A stretch of DNA of 64,000 nucleotides from Marinobacter lipolyticus (lineage in GTDB: Bacteria; Pseudomonadota; Gammaproteobacteria; Pseudomonadales; Oleiphilaceae): NCBI RefSeq assembly GCF_018424605.1, contig NZ_QTKT01000003.1, forward strand, positions 62,001 to 126,000, written 5' to 3'. A program made the position numbers and the translations under genes. The notes beneath the pieces were generated by a model that had not been told where the DNA came from, did no database searches, and saw only the letters and a program-made list of their open reading frames with translations. Shown here in pieces: positions 18,603 to 29,670 of the stretch (position 1 is the stretch's first letter; the number at the start of each line of letters is the position of its first letter).

Positions 18603-19784
18603 TCAACGGAACCGCTCGATCACTGCGGCCTCAAGGCGATCCAGCGCCTCTGCCAGCACGGCGTGCGGGCAGCCGATGTTCATACGCATGAAGCCGCTGC
18701 CGGCGGTTCCAAACGACACCCCGGGATTGAGCCCGAGGCCGGCCTGCTCGACAAAAAACCGCTTCAGCGCCGGGTCATCGAGAGCCAGGGCCCGACAATC
18801 CAGCCAGATCAGATAGGTGCCCTGCGGTGCGGTCGCGACGATTTCCGGCAGCCGACGGGCCAGGCGGTCGAGGACGAAATCCCGGTTGTCCTGCAGGTAG
18901 GGCAACAGTGCTCGCAGCCAATCCGCGCCGTGGCGGTAGCCCGCTTCGAAACCGGCGATGCTGAAGGGGTTGCACTGGGTCATGTGCATGGAGTCGAACA
19001 CCGCTTTCAACGCCTGCCGCCGTGCGGGGTCGGACACCACCAGGGCAGACAATCCCAGCCCCGGCATATTGAACGTCTTGCTGGGGGCAACAGCGGTGAC
19101 CAGGGCATCATCGGGTGTGGCGAGGCGAGCGAGGATCTGATGGGCGGGCGCGTCCGGATACACCAGATCGCAGTGGATCTCGTCGGAAAGCACCACCAGG
19201 CCGTGGCGGCGGGCAATGTCCAGGACCTGTTGCAGCTCGGTTTCGCGCCATACCCGCCCGACCGGATTGTGAGGCGAGCACAGCAGCAACACCCGGGCAT
19301 CCTCCCGGGCGGCGCAGGCCTCCAGGTGCTGCAAATCCATGTGATAGCAACCGTCGGTGACCACCAGCGGATTCTCGATCACGGTCCGCCCGGTCTGCCT
19401 GACCGCACTGAAAAAGGGCGGATACACCGGTGGCTGGATAATCACGCCGTCGCCGGCGCCGGCGAAGGCCAGACAGGCCGCGTGCAGGGACGGCACCACC
19501 CCAGGCGCCATCAGCACCCATTCCCGCTCGATCGGCCAGCCGTATTGACGGGCAAACCAGTCGCTCATCGCCTTATAGAGGCTGTCGGGAAACAGCGTGT
19601 AGCCGTAGATCGGATGGCGGGCCCGCTCTTCCAGCGCGCGGGTGACGGCCGCGGGGGCGGCGAAATCCATATCGGCCACCCACAGCGGCAGCACGTCCTC
19701 ACGCCCGAAGACGGCGTTGCGGGCATCGAGTTTCACGGAACAGGTGTGTTCACGGGGGATCGGGGTGTCGAAATCGAAGGCCAC
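18603..19784 (-). CDS. PatB/MalY-type cystathionine beta-lyase (PLP aminotransferase fold)
   Basis: The 393-residue class I/II aminotransferase-fold enzyme shows the MalY/PatB N-terminus (LPLWVADMDF, residues 32-41), SPHNPVGRVW and the PLP-binding Lys236 in APSKTFNMPG. MalY/PatB enzymes are C-S lyases that cleave cystathionine or cysteine conjugates to pyruvate, ammonia and a thiol. All cofactor contacts visible (DEIHCDL, MRMNIGCP near the C-terminus) are conserved. It is divergent from an AEC transporter 220 bp away. Length is normal for the family. Confidence 0.92.
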   Translation of the reverse strand: MAFDFDTPIPREHTCSVKLDARNAVFGREDVLPLWVADMDFAAPAAVTRALEERARHPIYGYTLFPDSLYKAMSDWFARQYGWPIEREWVLMAPGVVPSLHAACLAFAGAGDGVIIQPPVYPPFFSAVRQTGRTVIENPLVVTDGCYHMDLQHLEACAAREDARVLLLCSPHNPVGRVWRETELQQVLDIARRHGLVVLSDEIHCDLVYPDAPAHQILARLATPDDALVTAVAPSKTFNMPGLGLSALVVSDPARRQALKAVFDSMHMTQCNPFSIAGFEAGYRHGADWLRALLPYLQDNRDFVLDRLARRLPEIVATAPQGTYLIWLDCRALALDDPALKRFFVEQAGLGLNPGVSFGTAGSGFMRMNIGCPHAVLAEALDRLEAAVIERFR

Positions 19785-20004
19785 GGGTCACTCCGTCGGT
19801 TCTGGGTGATGCTCATTCTGTGGCAGGAGCCGACACCGCTGCAAGCGCCCGGCGGCGCCACCGGCCCTAGGGCTTTGGTCGAAGATCGCCAGGTTTCCCT
19901 TGCCCGGCGGCACCAATACTTGCGAACCTAACGGTTTGTGCCCATCCACTCTTGCCCGAATCCGTCGCCAAGAACCAGCGGAGTTTGCGAATGGAAGCCT
20001 GCGA

Positions 20005-20892
20005 ATGATTGGTCAGATCCTGTCCACGATGTTACCGGTGTTTCTGATTGCCGGTTGTGGCGCACTGTATGGCCGCTACCACACCCCGGATATCCAGGGC
20101 CTCAATAAACTGAACATGGACCTGTTCGTGCCACTGCTGGTGTTTGCCGTACTGGCCGACCAGCAGGCACCGCTGCAGGATTACGCCAGCCTGGCGCTGG
20201 CCGCCACGGTGGTGGTGCTGGGGTCCGGCCTGTTGCTGTACCCGGTGGCCCGTGCGCTGAAGCTGAACCTGAAAACCTTCCTGCCGCCGATGATGTTCAA
20301 CAACTCCGGCAACATGGGCATTCCGATTCTCGTGCTGGCGTTCGGGGAGGCGGCGCTGCCGGCGGCGATCGTGCTGTTCATCGTGGAAATGCTGCTGCAT
20401 TTCTCGGTGGGTCTGTACATGCTGGACCCCCACACCTCGATTATCCAGCGCCTGCGTCTGCCCATCGTGTTTGCCAGCCTGGCCGGCCTGACCGTGAACC
20501 TGGCCGGCATTCCGGTGCCCGGCTGGCTGCTGGAATCCATGGACATGCTTGGCGGGGTCTGCATTCCTCTGATGTTGTTTGCCCTTGGGGTGCGCATGCT
20601 GGATGTGGACTTCCGCGACTGGAAACTGGGCATGCTCGGCGCCATTGCCTGCCCGGCGTCCGGCCTGATTCTGGCATGGCCGATGATTGCGCTGCTGGAT
20701 CTGCCGGGGCTGCAGGTGGCCTCCCTGTGGGTGTTTGCCGCGCTGCCCCCGGCCGTGCTGAATTACATGGTGGCAGAACAGTACCAGCAGGAGCCGCACA
20801 AGGTGGCGTCGCTGGTGCTGATCAGCAACCTCGGCAGCCTGGTGGTGATGCCGGTGGTCCTCGGGCTGGTGTTCGGGGCCGGCTACCTCTGA
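20005..20892 (+). CDS. AEC-family (auxin efflux carrier) transporter
   Basis: The 295-residue membrane protein has about ten hydrophobic helices in two halves. The helix-4/5 region MFNNSGNMGIPI is the conserved Asn-Gly motif of bacterial AEC (PIN-like) permeases, and VAEQYQ near the C-terminus is also typical. Such proteins carry malate, malonate or other anionic metabolites. The ATG at 20005 is the family-typical start (MIGQILSTMLPVFLIAG); an in-frame ATG far upstream (19900) would add unstructured residues. No clear ribosome site is seen, so the start is moderately sure. Confidence 0.88.
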   Translation: MIGQILSTMLPVFLIAGCGALYGRYHTPDIQGLNKLNMDLFVPLLVFAVLADQQAPLQDYASLALAATVVVLGSGLLLYPVARALKLNLKTFLPPMMFNNSGNMGIPILVLAFGEAALPAAIVLFIVEMLLHFSVGLYMLDPHTSIIQRLRLPIVFASLAGLTVNLAGIPVPGWLLESMDMLGGVCIPLMLFALGVRMLDVDFRDWKLGMLGAIACPASGLILAWPMIALLDLPGLQVASLWVFAALPPAVLNYMVAEQYQQEPHKVASLVLISNLGSLVVMPVVLGLVFGAGYL

Positions 20893-20902
20893 GCTGCGGG
20901 GC

Positions 20903-22546
20903 TCAGTCCCTGAGCCGGAACACGCCAACCCGGGATCTGAGCTGGGTTGCCAGCACCGCCAGATCCCGGCTCGCCCCGGCGACCTGCTCGGAGCCTGCCG
21001 AGGTCTGCAACGTCGAGTCGTGAATCCGGCTGATGTTCTGGTTCACTTCCTCGGCCACCGCGGTCTGCTCTTCGGCAGCGCTGGCAATCTGCGCGTTCAT
21101 GTCATTGATCGCGCCCACTTCACTGCGAATGCGGGCCAGGGCCTGCTCCGCCTCTTCGGTCTGCGCGACCGTGGTGCGCGCCAGTTCACGACTGGTCTCC
21201 ATCACTTCCGCAGCTTTGCCCGCGCCGGTTTGCAACTGGCCAATCATGTCACGGATTTCCCGCGTCGAATCCTGGGTTCTTGAGGCCAGCGAACGCACCT
21301 CGTCAGCCACCACCGCGAATCCGCGCCCGTGGGTACCGGCCCGCGCCGCCTCAATTGCGGCGTTCAATGCCAGCAGATTGGTCTGCTCGGCGATGGCGTT
21401 GATCACCTCGATGATGGTTTCGATGTTGGCGCTGTCCGCCGATACCCGCTGCACGGTGTGGGAGGCCTCCTCCAGCGTCTGCGCCAACTCACCGATGGAC
21501 GAGGCGGTCTGCTTGACGGTGCGGTTGCCGCTTTCCACCTCGCTGTCCGCTTTCTGGGTTGCCGTGGCAGCACTGGACGCGTAGCCGGCCACTTCGTTCA
21601 CCGTGGCTGACATCTGGTTGATGGCCGTTGCCATCTGCTCCGCTTCGCTGGCCTGCAGGCGAATCTGGCGGCTGTTGTTTTCCGACGTCGACTCCAGCTC
21701 GGATGACGACGAGGAGAGCTCGTCTGCCGCCGCGCGCACTTCGCGGATAATGCCCGACAGCCGCTCGACCGTCTGTTGCAGCGCGCCCATGACGCTGTCC
21801 GGGTAGCGGGTCTGGATCGACTGATCCAGCTCACCGTCGGCGAGTTGGCGAATGGCCTCGGCGACGTCTTCCGGCTCGCCACCCAGCGTTGCCTTCATCC
21901 GGCGGATGATCAGGAAGGCCACCAGCACACTGAGCAGTACCGCCACCCCGGTGACCACAAAGATCAAGGTATTGAAGTTGCCAGCAGCCTCGCGCACCGC
22001 GTCCACGTCGGTGGCAATCAGCGCTTCCTGATGGTCGATGAAGGCATTCACCCTCGCCAGCCACTCACTGTAAGCCGCGGACACGTCACTGAGCAGGAAA
22101 TCCCGCGCGGCTTCAATGTCGCCGTCCTGGCGCATCGAAAGGAGGTCATCGGTCAACGCCAGGGTCCGCCTTTCGATGTCCTTGATCGCCGCCAGCAGCT
22201 GCTTCTCGCGCTCGGTGGCCCCCAGGTCGCGGAACAGGGCGTCCATGGGACCTGCGGATTCCCGGTAAAACGCCTTCAGGCGCTCGATGTCCTGCAGATG
22301 ACGCCGTAGGTCGGTGTCGTTCTCCACCAGCACGGCGTCGCGGATCGCGATGGCGCGGTCGTGCACGCTGCCGCGAAAGTTGATGGCATAACGCTGCTTG
22401 ACTGCAGCGCCGTCGCCCACCTCGGTCAGGGTACGGTCAATGAACCCGACACGATGGTTACCAATCAGGCTGACCAGGATCATCAGCGACAACAACAGGC
22501 CAAATCCCAGCGCCAGGCGCTTGGCAACGGTGAGCTTTGCAAACAT
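20903..22546 (-). CDS. Methyl-accepting chemotaxis protein with four-helix-bundle sensor
   Basis: The 547-residue chemoreceptor has TM1 (about residues 9-29), a 160-residue periplasmic all-helical region of the 4HB_MCP type (31-190), TM2 (192-214), a HAMP domain and a cytoplasmic signalling hairpin. The hairpin tip [19 protein letters not shown], where CheA and CheW dock, is intact. Ligand cannot be predicted from the variable sensor. The start at 22546 has GGAGAAG upstream. No CheR-binding pentapeptide is visible at the C-terminus (GVFRLRD). It is convergent with the AEC gene, 10 bp apart. Confidence 0.95.
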   Translation of the reverse strand: MFAKLTVAKRLALGFGLLLSLMILVSLIGNHRVGFIDRTLTEVGDGAAVKQRYAINFRGSVHDRAIAIRDAVLVENDTDLRRHLQDIERLKAFYRESAGPMDALFRDLGATEREKQLLAAIKDIERRTLALTDDLLSMRQDGDIEAARDFLLSDVSAAYSEWLARVNAFIDHQEALIATDVDAVREAAGNFNTLIFVVTGVAVLLSVLVAFLIIRRMKATLGGEPEDVAEAIRQLADGELDQSIQTRYPDSVMGALQQTVERLSGIIREVRAAADELSSSSSELESTSENNSRQIRLQASEAEQMATAINQMSATVNEVAGYASSAATATQKADSEVESGNRTVKQTASSIGELAQTLEEASHTVQRVSADSANIETIIEVINAIAEQTNLLALNAAIEAARAGTHGRGFAVVADEVRSLASRTQDSTREIRDMIGQLQTGAGKAAEVMETSRELARTTVAQTEEAEQALARIRSEVGAINDMNAQIASAAEEQTAVAEEVNQNISRIHDSTLQTSAGSEQVAGASRDLAVLATQLRSRVGVFRLRD

Positions 22547-22772
22547 GGACTTCTCCGGAAACTTCTGGATTGATATGAACTATGTATTCTTGAAAGCCAA
22601 GAGATCAGATCAATGCTTTTGCAGGTTTCGCAGGGCGTTTAACAAACATTTGCATTCCTGCTATTCCTGGCATTGAGGATTGGTAAGCGGGGAACGCTTG
22701 CAACCGGTCAGGCTTTGACCGATGGTAAAGGTCGAATCTGATTGATTTCTCTCATGATACGGAGGTCTGCCC

Positions 22773-25280
22773 ATGAGCGTTCTGCTCCTTCTGATCAGTG
22801 CACTGGTATTGATTTATCTGGGAATTGGCGGGAAATCGGCGGCGGCGGTGATGATCATCGCCACCATTGCCGGCTTCTTTCAGGACGACTGGCATCTGCT
22901 CAGCCTGTTGTTTGGCGGCGGTCTGCTGGCGCTGGCGCTGATTCTGGTGTTCCCGGGCGATCTCCGCCTCGACAAACTCAGCCGCCCGCTGCTGGGCTGG
23001 GTTCGCAACCGCCTGCCGACACTGTCGGAGACCGAATCCGAAGCGCTCAAATCCGGCTCAGTGGACTGGGACGGCGAACTCTTCTCGGGCCAGCCGCAGT
23101 GGTCGAAACTGCTCGATGCCAAGCCTGCCCATCTGACCAGTGAAGAGCAGGCGTTTCTGGACGGCCCGGTGGAAAAGCTCTGCGGCATGCTGGACGACTG
23201 GAAAATCACCCACGAAGAATACGATCTGCCGGACAAGGTCTGGAAGTTCATCCGTGACAACGGCTTTTTCGGGCTGGTGATCCCCAAGGAGGACGGCGGC
23301 CTCGGCTTCTCCAACACCGCCCACTCCGAAATCGTGATGAAGATCTCCACCCGCAGCGTGTCCGCCGCGGTCACGGTGATGGTGCCCAACTCCCTTGGCC
23401 CCGGTGAGTTGCTGATGCATTACGGCACCGATCAGCAGAAACAGCATTACCTGCCGCGCCTCGCCGGCGGCGAGGAAATTCCCTGCTTTGCCCTGACCTC
23501 TCCGGTGGCCGGTTCCGATGCCGGCGCCATTCCCGACAAGGGCATCGTGTGCAAGGGGCAGTGGGACGGCGAAGAGGTTCTGGGGCTGAAGGTCACCTGG
23601 AACAAGCGTTACATCACCCTGGCGCCGGTCGCCACACTGATCGGCCTCGCCATCAAGGTCTACGATCCGGACAAACTGCTGGGCGAAAAGGACGAGATCG
23701 GCGTTACCTGTGTACTGGTGCCGCGGGAAACCGAGGGCGTGAACGCCGGCGCCCGCCACCTGCCGATGAACACCGTGTTCATGAACGGGCCTACCTGGGG
23801 CACCGAGGTGTTCATTCCCATGGAGCAGGTGATTGGCGGTCAGGACATGCTCGGCAAGGGCTGGACCATGCTGCTGGAATGCCTGTCGATCGGCCGCTCC
23901 ATCTCGCTGCCGGCCCTGGGCACCGGCGCCGGCAAGGTCGCCAGCCTGGCGACCGGCTCCTACGCGCTGGCGCGGGAACAGTTCGGCCGCTCCATCAGCC
24001 AGTTCGAAGGGGTGCAGGAGGCATTGGAGCCCATCGCCGGTTACACCTACATGATGGACGCGGCGCGACTGCTGACCTCCGGCATGCTGGATCGGGGCGT
24101 GCGGCCCTCGGTGCCCTCGGCGGTGCTGAAATACCGCAACACCGATCTGATGCGGGAGGTGATCAACCACGCCATGGATGTGGTGGCCGGTCGTGGCGTC
24201 ATCACCGGTCCGCGCAACTTCCTGGCCCGCGCCTATCAGGCGGTGCCCATCGGCATCACCGTGGAAGGGGCCAACATCCTGACCCGCAGCCTGATGATCT
24301 TTGGCCAGGGGGCGATTCGCTGCCATCCGTTCATTGTCGATGAAATCGACGCCGCCGGCATGGAAGATGAAGACAAAGCCGCGAAGAAATTCGATGGCAT
24401 CTTCTACCGCCACATCGCCCACACCACCCGCAATGCCCTGCGGGCCTTCGTGCTGGGGCTGACCCGCGGCCTTTTGGAGCCGGTACCCCGCCAGGGCGAC
24501 ATCAAACCCTGCTACCGTCAGCTGGCGCGTTTTTCCGCGGCGTTTGCGCTGATGACCGACGTCACCCTGCTGACCGTCGGCGGCGGGCTGAAAGCCCGTC
24601 AACGGTTGTCCGGTCGCATGGCGGATTGCCTGGTGCACCTGTATTACGCCACCGCGGTCATCAAACAATGGCACGAGGAAGGTTACCCGGACGACCAGCG
24701 GCCGCTGGTGGAGTGGAGCCTGAAAACCTGTCTGCGTGATCTGCAGGACGCCATGCGCGACGCCATCATCAACTTCCCGGTACCGGCGCTGCGCTGGCCA
24801 CTGCGTTTGCTGGTGTTTCCGCTGGGCGCCACCGGCCTCAACGGCCCGGACGACAAACTGGGCGCGCGGGTGGCAGACACCATCGTCAAAGACACCCCGG
24901 TACGTCAGCGGGTCAGCCGCGGCGCTTATATCAACACCGATCCGGAGGATGCGCTCGGTCGCGTGCTGAACGCCTATCGCCTGGCCAACGAAACCGTCGA
25001 GATGCGCAACCGGCTCCACGAAGCGGTTCGTAACCGTGACGAGGACGAACTGGACGGCATTGCATTGCTGATGGGCCATCAACGCAAGGAGTTGGTGGAC
25101 TGGGCCTGCGAACAGGGCGTCATCCAGGAAGACGAGTGCGACAAACTGCTGGAAGCGCTCGAAGCGCTGTACGACGTGATCCGCGTGGACGCCTTCGAGG
25201 GCGACGGCCTGAAAGCCCTGTCGCGCTGCGCCAAAGGCAAACGCAAAGTGGTGGAGCGCCCACCGCGGGACGAGAATTAA
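22773..25280 (+). CDS. fadE: Acyl-CoA dehydrogenase, FadE type (long form)
   Basis: The 835-residue product matches the long proteobacterial FadE: two N-terminal membrane segments (residues 1-60), the FAD acyl-CoA dehydrogenase core (about 120-520) with FALTSPVAGSDAG and ITVEGANILTRSLMIFGQGA, and the FadE-specific C-terminal domain (about 520-800). It carries out the first step of fatty-acid beta-oxidation, acyl-CoA to trans-2-enoyl-CoA, at the inner membrane. E. coli FadE is 814 residues, so length fits. A GGAGG site precedes the ATG. It is monocistronic. A TTTGACC...GGTCGAA imperfect repeat at 22714-22735 could be regulatory but matches no operator I can name. Confidence 0.95.
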   Translation: MSVLLLLISALVLIYLGIGGKSAAAVMIIATIAGFFQDDWHLLSLLFGGGLLALALILVFPGDLRLDKLSRPLLGWVRNRLPTLSETESEALKSGSVDWDGELFSGQPQWSKLLDAKPAHLTSEEQAFLDGPVEKLCGMLDDWKITHEEYDLPDKVWKFIRDNGFFGLVIPKEDGGLGFSNTAHSEIVMKISTRSVSAAVTVMVPNSLGPGELLMHYGTDQQKQHYLPRLAGGEEIPCFALTSPVAGSDAGAIPDKGIVCKGQWDGEEVLGLKVTWNKRYITLAPVATLIGLAIKVYDPDKLLGEKDEIGVTCVLVPRETEGVNAGARHLPMNTVFMNGPTWGTEVFIPMEQVIGGQDMLGKGWTMLLECLSIGRSISLPALGTGAGKVASLATGSYALAREQFGRSISQFEGVQEALEPIAGYTYMMDAARLLTSGMLDRGVRPSVPSAVLKYRNTDLMREVINHAMDVVAGRGVITGPRNFLARAYQAVPIGITVEGANILTRSLMIFGQGAIRCHPFIVDEIDAAGMEDEDKAAKKFDGIFYRHIAHTTRNALRAFVLGLTRGLLEPVPRQGDIKPCYRQLARFSAAFALMTDVTLLTVGGGLKARQRLSGRMADCLVHLYYATAVIKQWHEEGYPDDQRPLVEWSLKTCLRDLQDAMRDAIINFPVPALRWPLRLLVFPLGATGLNGPDDKLGARVADTIVKDTPVRQRVSRGAYINTDPEDALGRVLNAYRLANETVEMRNRLHEAVRNRDEDELDGIALLMGHQRKELVDWACEQGVIQEDECDKLLEALEALYDVIRVDAFEGDGLKALSRCAKGKRKVVERPPRDEN

Positions 25281-25372
25281 CGCCTCGCTTCCGCCACGCC
25301 GGGGAAACCTGAGGAATGCACTTTTCCGTATAGCCTATCGGTTATAAAATGGGACATTAATATTTCCATTTT

Positions 25373-25388
25373 GAATATATCGATATTC
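25373..25388. promoter_or_regulatory. Short palindrome upstream of the NitT/TauT ABC operon
   Basis: GAATAT (25373-25378) and ATATTC (25383-25388) flank ATCG, in an unusually A/T-rich stretch (25330-25390) that stands out from the GC-rich surroundings and ends 11 bp before the first ABC gene. It is a plausible promoter/operator; the regulator is unknown. Confidence 0.45.
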
Positions 25389-25399
25389 CGGCAGGCTAT

Positions 25400-26170
25400 A
25401 TGGAACTCCAGTTCAGCGAGGTCACCAAGTCGTTTGGCGACCTCAACGTCATCAAGCAGTTCGACAGCACCATCGGCACCGGTGAAATCGTTGCGCTGGT
25501 AGGGCCGTCCGGCTGTGGCAAATCAACGCTGCTGCATATGGTGGCTGGCCTGGAGCAGCCTTCTACCGGCAACCTCCGGGCTGACGGTCAGTCCGTCGCC
25601 AAACCCTCACCCAAACGCACGCTGGTGTTCCAGGAACATGCGCTGTATCCGTGGATGACACTGATCGACAACGTCGCGCTGGCGCTGGAGTTTCAGGACA
25701 CCCCCCGTAAAGCGGCGCTGCCGGAGGCCCGCAAATGGCTGGCACGGGTCAAACTGGACGGCTTCGAGGATTATTACCCCCATCAGGTGTCTGGCGGCAT
25801 GCGTCAGCGCTGCGCCCTGGCCCGGGCGTTCATTGCCCGTCCCCAGGTACTGCTGCTGGACGAACCCTTCGGTGCCCTCGACGCCCTGACCCGCATGACG
25901 CTGCAGAGCGTACTCAAGGATCTGATTGAGGAGGAACGCCCGACGGTGGTGCTGGTCACCCACGACGTCGATGAGGCCCTGTATCTGGCCGACCGCGTCC
26001 TTGTCTTCAGCAAACGACCGGCGGTGATTCTCAAGGAAATCACCCTGGGCCATATTCCCAAAACCCATGACCTGACAGCGTTTGCCGACATCCGTCGGGA
26101 CGTACTGAATCTGTTGGGTATCGACACCGACACAACACACGCCGTAGATGCGGAAGGAGAAATATCATGA
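25400..26170 (+). CDS. ABC importer ATPase, NitT/TauT family
   Basis: The 256-residue ATPase has Walker A GPSGCGKST (about residues 34-42), the Q-loop VFQEHALYPW, signature VSGGMRQR, Walker B VLLLDEPFGALD and the switch His in VTHDVDEAL. The FGALDALTR segment is typical of SsuB/TauB/NrtD ATPases for sulfonates, taurine, nitrate or pyrimidine precursors. It begins a three-gene operon with a solute-binding protein (4-bp ATGA overlap) and a permease. Its substrate is not evident because no catabolic gene is attached. Confidence 0.93.
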   Translation: MELQFSEVTKSFGDLNVIKQFDSTIGTGEIVALVGPSGCGKSTLLHMVAGLEQPSTGNLRADGQSVAKPSPKRTLVFQEHALYPWMTLIDNVALALEFQDTPRKAALPEARKWLARVKLDGFEDYYPHQVSGGMRQRCALARAFIARPQVLLLDEPFGALDALTRMTLQSVLKDLIEEERPTVVLVTHDVDEALYLADRVLVFSKRPAVILKEITLGHIPKTHDLTAFADIRRDVLNLLGIDTDTTHAVDAEGEIS

Positions 26171-27150
26171 TTCGCTGGATTCTAACCGCTGCCCTCGCAG
26201 TTGCGCTGGTCAGCCCCGCGCACGCCGCCGAAGAGTTCCGGGTTGGCTACGTGCGGGTGATGGACGACGCCCAGGCCATGCTGGCCTATGAAGCCGACCT
26301 GTACAAAAAGTACGGGCTGGACGCGGAGCTGATCGAATTCAGCTCCGGCACCGACCTGATCAAGGGCATCGTTGGCGGCCAGCTGGACATCGGCGTTCTG
26401 GGTTTCTCCAACGCCTTTACCTGGGCGTCCCGCGGGGCGGATCTGAAAATCGTGGGCGGCGCACAGCGCGGATACCACGCCATGCTGGTGCGGGATGACG
26501 CCGGCATCGCCGGTATCGAGGGCCTGAAAGGCAAGAACCTGGCCTCCCAGAAGCAGGGCAGCACCGCCGACATCGTACTCAAAGGCGTTACGCTCGCCGA
26601 AGCCGGTCTCAAGCCCAACGACCTGAACATCATGGGGGTCGCACCGTCGGTGGCGATCCAGTCGCTGGTGGGTGGTCGCGTTGAAGCCGCCTTCCTGTTC
26701 GAGCCCTACGCCAGCATCGCCAAGCTGGTGGCGCCGGTGGAGGAAATCTACGAGATCGGCGAGGTCTGGCCGTTCCCCTGCATGGTGGTCATCACCTCCG
26801 GCGAAACCCTGGAGAAGCGCAAAGACGTGCTCTGGGCCGCGCTGGACGCCCAGCGTGACGCCATCGACATGCTGGAGAATGACCCACAGCAGGCGGCACC
26901 CCTGATCACCGACTATTTCATCAAAGAGCCGGTGGTGAAGTCCCTGAAGCAGGGCGAAGTGTCCTCCGAGAAGGTCATCGCCGACGCCATCCGCACCAAC
27001 GACTTCAGCGCCAAGCTGACGGAAGACGACATCGCGCGCATGAAGGAACTGGCGGGCATCATGCAGGAACAGGGCATTCTGCCGGCGGGCGAAGACTTCG
27101 ATGTGGACGCGCTGCTTGATCTGTCCTGGCAAGAGGCCCGCGAGCTGTAA
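26167..27150 (+). CDS. ABC importer solute-binding protein, NitT/TauT (SsuA/THI5-like) family
   Basis: The 327-residue periplasmic protein has a signal peptide (cleavage near AHAAEE, residue 19-20) and a type II binding fold. GTDLIKGIVGGQLDIGVLGF and VEAAFLFEPYASIAKLV are conserved in the NMT1/THI5-like and SsuA group. It delivers substrate to the partner permease. The start lies within the stop region of the ATPase gene. Possible ligands in this family include alkanesulfonates, taurine, nitrate and aromatic compounds; none can be chosen here. Confidence 0.9.
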   Translation: MIRWILTAALAVALVSPAHAAEEFRVGYVRVMDDAQAMLAYEADLYKKYGLDAELIEFSSGTDLIKGIVGGQLDIGVLGFSNAFTWASRGADLKIVGGAQRGYHAMLVRDDAGIAGIEGLKGKNLASQKQGSTADIVLKGVTLAEAGLKPNDLNIMGVAPSVAIQSLVGGRVEAAFLFEPYASIAKLVAPVEEIYEIGEVWPFPCMVVITSGETLEKRKDVLWAALDAQRDAIDMLENDPQQAAPLITDYFIKEPVVKSLKQGEVSSEKVIADAIRTNDFSAKLTEDDIARMKELAGIMQEQGILPAGEDFDVDALLDLSWQEAREL

Positions 27151-27152
27151 GC

Positions 27153-27923
27153 ATGAGTAACGCCCAGAGTACCGGCGTTGCCAGCAAGCGCGCCTACGTC
27201 ATTGCCATCGCCGTTATCCTGTTCTTCTGGCAGGTGGCAGCCTGGTTCCTGCCGGACTTCCTGATGCCCGACGTGCATGTGGCCCTCCAACGCTTGTGGG
27301 AGGAGCTCAACAGTGCCGAGTTCTATGAAGGCCTCGGCAACAGCATGAGCCGGCTGGGCATTGGCTATGGCGCGGCCCTGTTCTTCGGCATCGTGCTCGG
27401 GCTGGTGGGCGGCACGCTGAACGCGGTGCGCAGCACCCTGAAGGCCGCCATCATCATCCTGCAGTCAATTCCCTCCATTGCCTGGGTGCCGCTGTTCCTG
27501 ATTCTGATGGGGTTCGGCAACCTGCCGATCATCGTGGTGGTGGCCATCGGCGCGTTTTTCCCCACCGCCCTGAGCGTGATGAACGCCACCGAGAGCGTGG
27601 AGAAGGTGCACATCTCCGCGGCGCGGGTGATGGGTGCGTCGAAACTGCAGATGCTCAAGCGGGTGTATTTCCCGGCGGTCACCCCGGAGCTGATCACCGG
27701 CGCGCAACTGGCGTTCGGTAACGCCTGGCGGGCACTGATCTCCGCCGAAATGATCGTGGGCTTCAGCGCCGGGCTCGGAAAATCCCTCGCCTATTCCGGC
27801 GAAATCGCCGACATGACCGGGGTGATGACCAACATTCTGGTGATAGCGGTTCTGGCGGCCGTGATCGATCAGGTGATCCTCGAACGCATCAAGCATCGGC
27901 TGCTTCGATACCAATATCTGTAA
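27153..27923 (+). CDS. ABC importer permease, NitT/TauT (SsuC/TauC-like)
   Basis: The 256-residue inner-membrane permease has about six helices and the BPD_transp_1 coupling loop (EMIVGFSAGLGKSLAYSGE, the equivalent of the EAA motif). It forms the channel for the preceding ATPase and binding protein; its start is 2 bp after the previous stop. A strong terminator at 27940 closes the operon. Confidence 0.93.
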   Translation: MSNAQSTGVASKRAYVIAIAVILFFWQVAAWFLPDFLMPDVHVALQRLWEELNSAEFYEGLGNSMSRLGIGYGAALFFGIVLGLVGGTLNAVRSTLKAAIIILQSIPSIAWVPLFLILMGFGNLPIIVVVAIGAFFPTALSVMNATESVEKVHISAARVMGASKLQMLKRVYFPAVTPELITGAQLAFGNAWRALISAEMIVGFSAGLGKSLAYSGEIADMTGVMTNILVIAVLAAVIDQVILERIKHRLLRYQYL

Positions 27924-27939
27924 TACCGCATTATCCTTG

Positions 27940-27965
27940 AGGAGGCCGCCTGGCCTCCTTTTCTT
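27940..27965 (+). terminator. Rho-independent terminator of the NitT/TauT operon
   Basis: AGGAGGCC (27940-27947) pairs with GGCCTCCT (27952-27959) over the loop GCCT, followed by TTTCTTT. A textbook terminator 16 bp after the permease gene. Confidence 0.9.
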
Positions 27966-28125
27966 TATCTGGCCCGCCTTGACAGATTCGCGATACCCCG
28001 ACTATTACTGAAGGTCGAGTTCATTCGGCAGTATCGGCGACCTTTCCCGAAAAAGCTGTAAATAACAACCAATAACAAACTGGCGATCGATGATGTTCGC
28101 CGGGCCATGAAAGGGGTGTCTTTCC

Positions 28126-28888
<763 letters not shown>

Positions 28889-28899
<11 letters not shown>

Positions 28900-29608
28900 C
28901 AACCGCCCGGAACTGCTGAAAATCGAAAACCTGCACGCCTGGTATGGCGAATCCCATATCCTGCACGGGCTGAACCTGAGCCTGCACGAGGGCGAGGTCA
29001 TCACCCTGCTCGGACGCAATGGCTCGGGCCGCACCACCACGCTCAAGGCCATTCTGGGCCTGGTCAGCAAACGCACCGGATCGATCAAGGTCCACGGCAC
29101 CGAGCTGATCAACATGCCCACCCACCGCATTGCCCACGTCGGCAAGCTCGGCTACTGCCCGGAAGAACGGGGCATCTACGCCTCTCTCAATGTGGATGAA
29201 AACCTCACCCTGCCGCCGGCGGTGGCTGATGGCGGCATGTCGGTGGAGGAGATCTACGAGATGTTCCCCAACCTGCGGGAGCGGCGGAAAAGCCAGGGCT
29301 CGAAATTGTCCGGCGGCGAGCAACAGATGCTCGCCATTGCCCGCATCCTGCGCACCGGCGCCAGCCTGCTGTTGCTGGACGAGATCACCGAGGGCCTGGC
29401 GCCGGTCATCCTGAAATCCCTGGACGGGGTCATCCGCAAGCTTCGCGAGCGGGGCTTCACCATCATTCTGGTGGAACAGAATTTCCGCTTCGCCGCCCCG
29501 CTGGCCGACCGACACTACGTGATTGAACACGGCAAGGTGGTGGAGCAGATTGACGCGGCCGATCTTGAGGCCAAAAAAGAGCAGTTGAACAGGCACCTGA
29601 GTGTCTGA
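28889..29608 (+). CDS. Branched-chain amino acid/urea-type ABC ATPase (LivF-like) with Arg in Walker A
   Basis: The 239-residue ATPase has signature LSGGEQQ and Walker B LLLLDEITEGLAP. Its Walker A reads GRNGSGRTT: the invariant Lys is replaced by Arg (codon CGC in AATGGCTCGGGCCGCACC). The same substitution is, to my knowledge, seen in some LivF-group ATPases, so it may be tolerated, but it is worth noting because Lys contacts the ATP phosphates. It partners the LivG-like ATPase, whose Walker A is normal. Translation is likely coupled by the 11-bp overlap. Confidence 0.93.
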
Positions 29609-29670
29609 CACCGGGCCCGTCCGGTTGACGACCGCGGACCCTGAACTCTAATAAGAAGAGGAATACCGCT

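Noticed and set aside
22714-22735. FadR/PsrA-type operator upstream of fadE
   Set aside because: TTTGACC...GGTCGAA is only an imperfect repeat and does not match the PsrA GAAAC-GTTTC pattern; kept as a note only.
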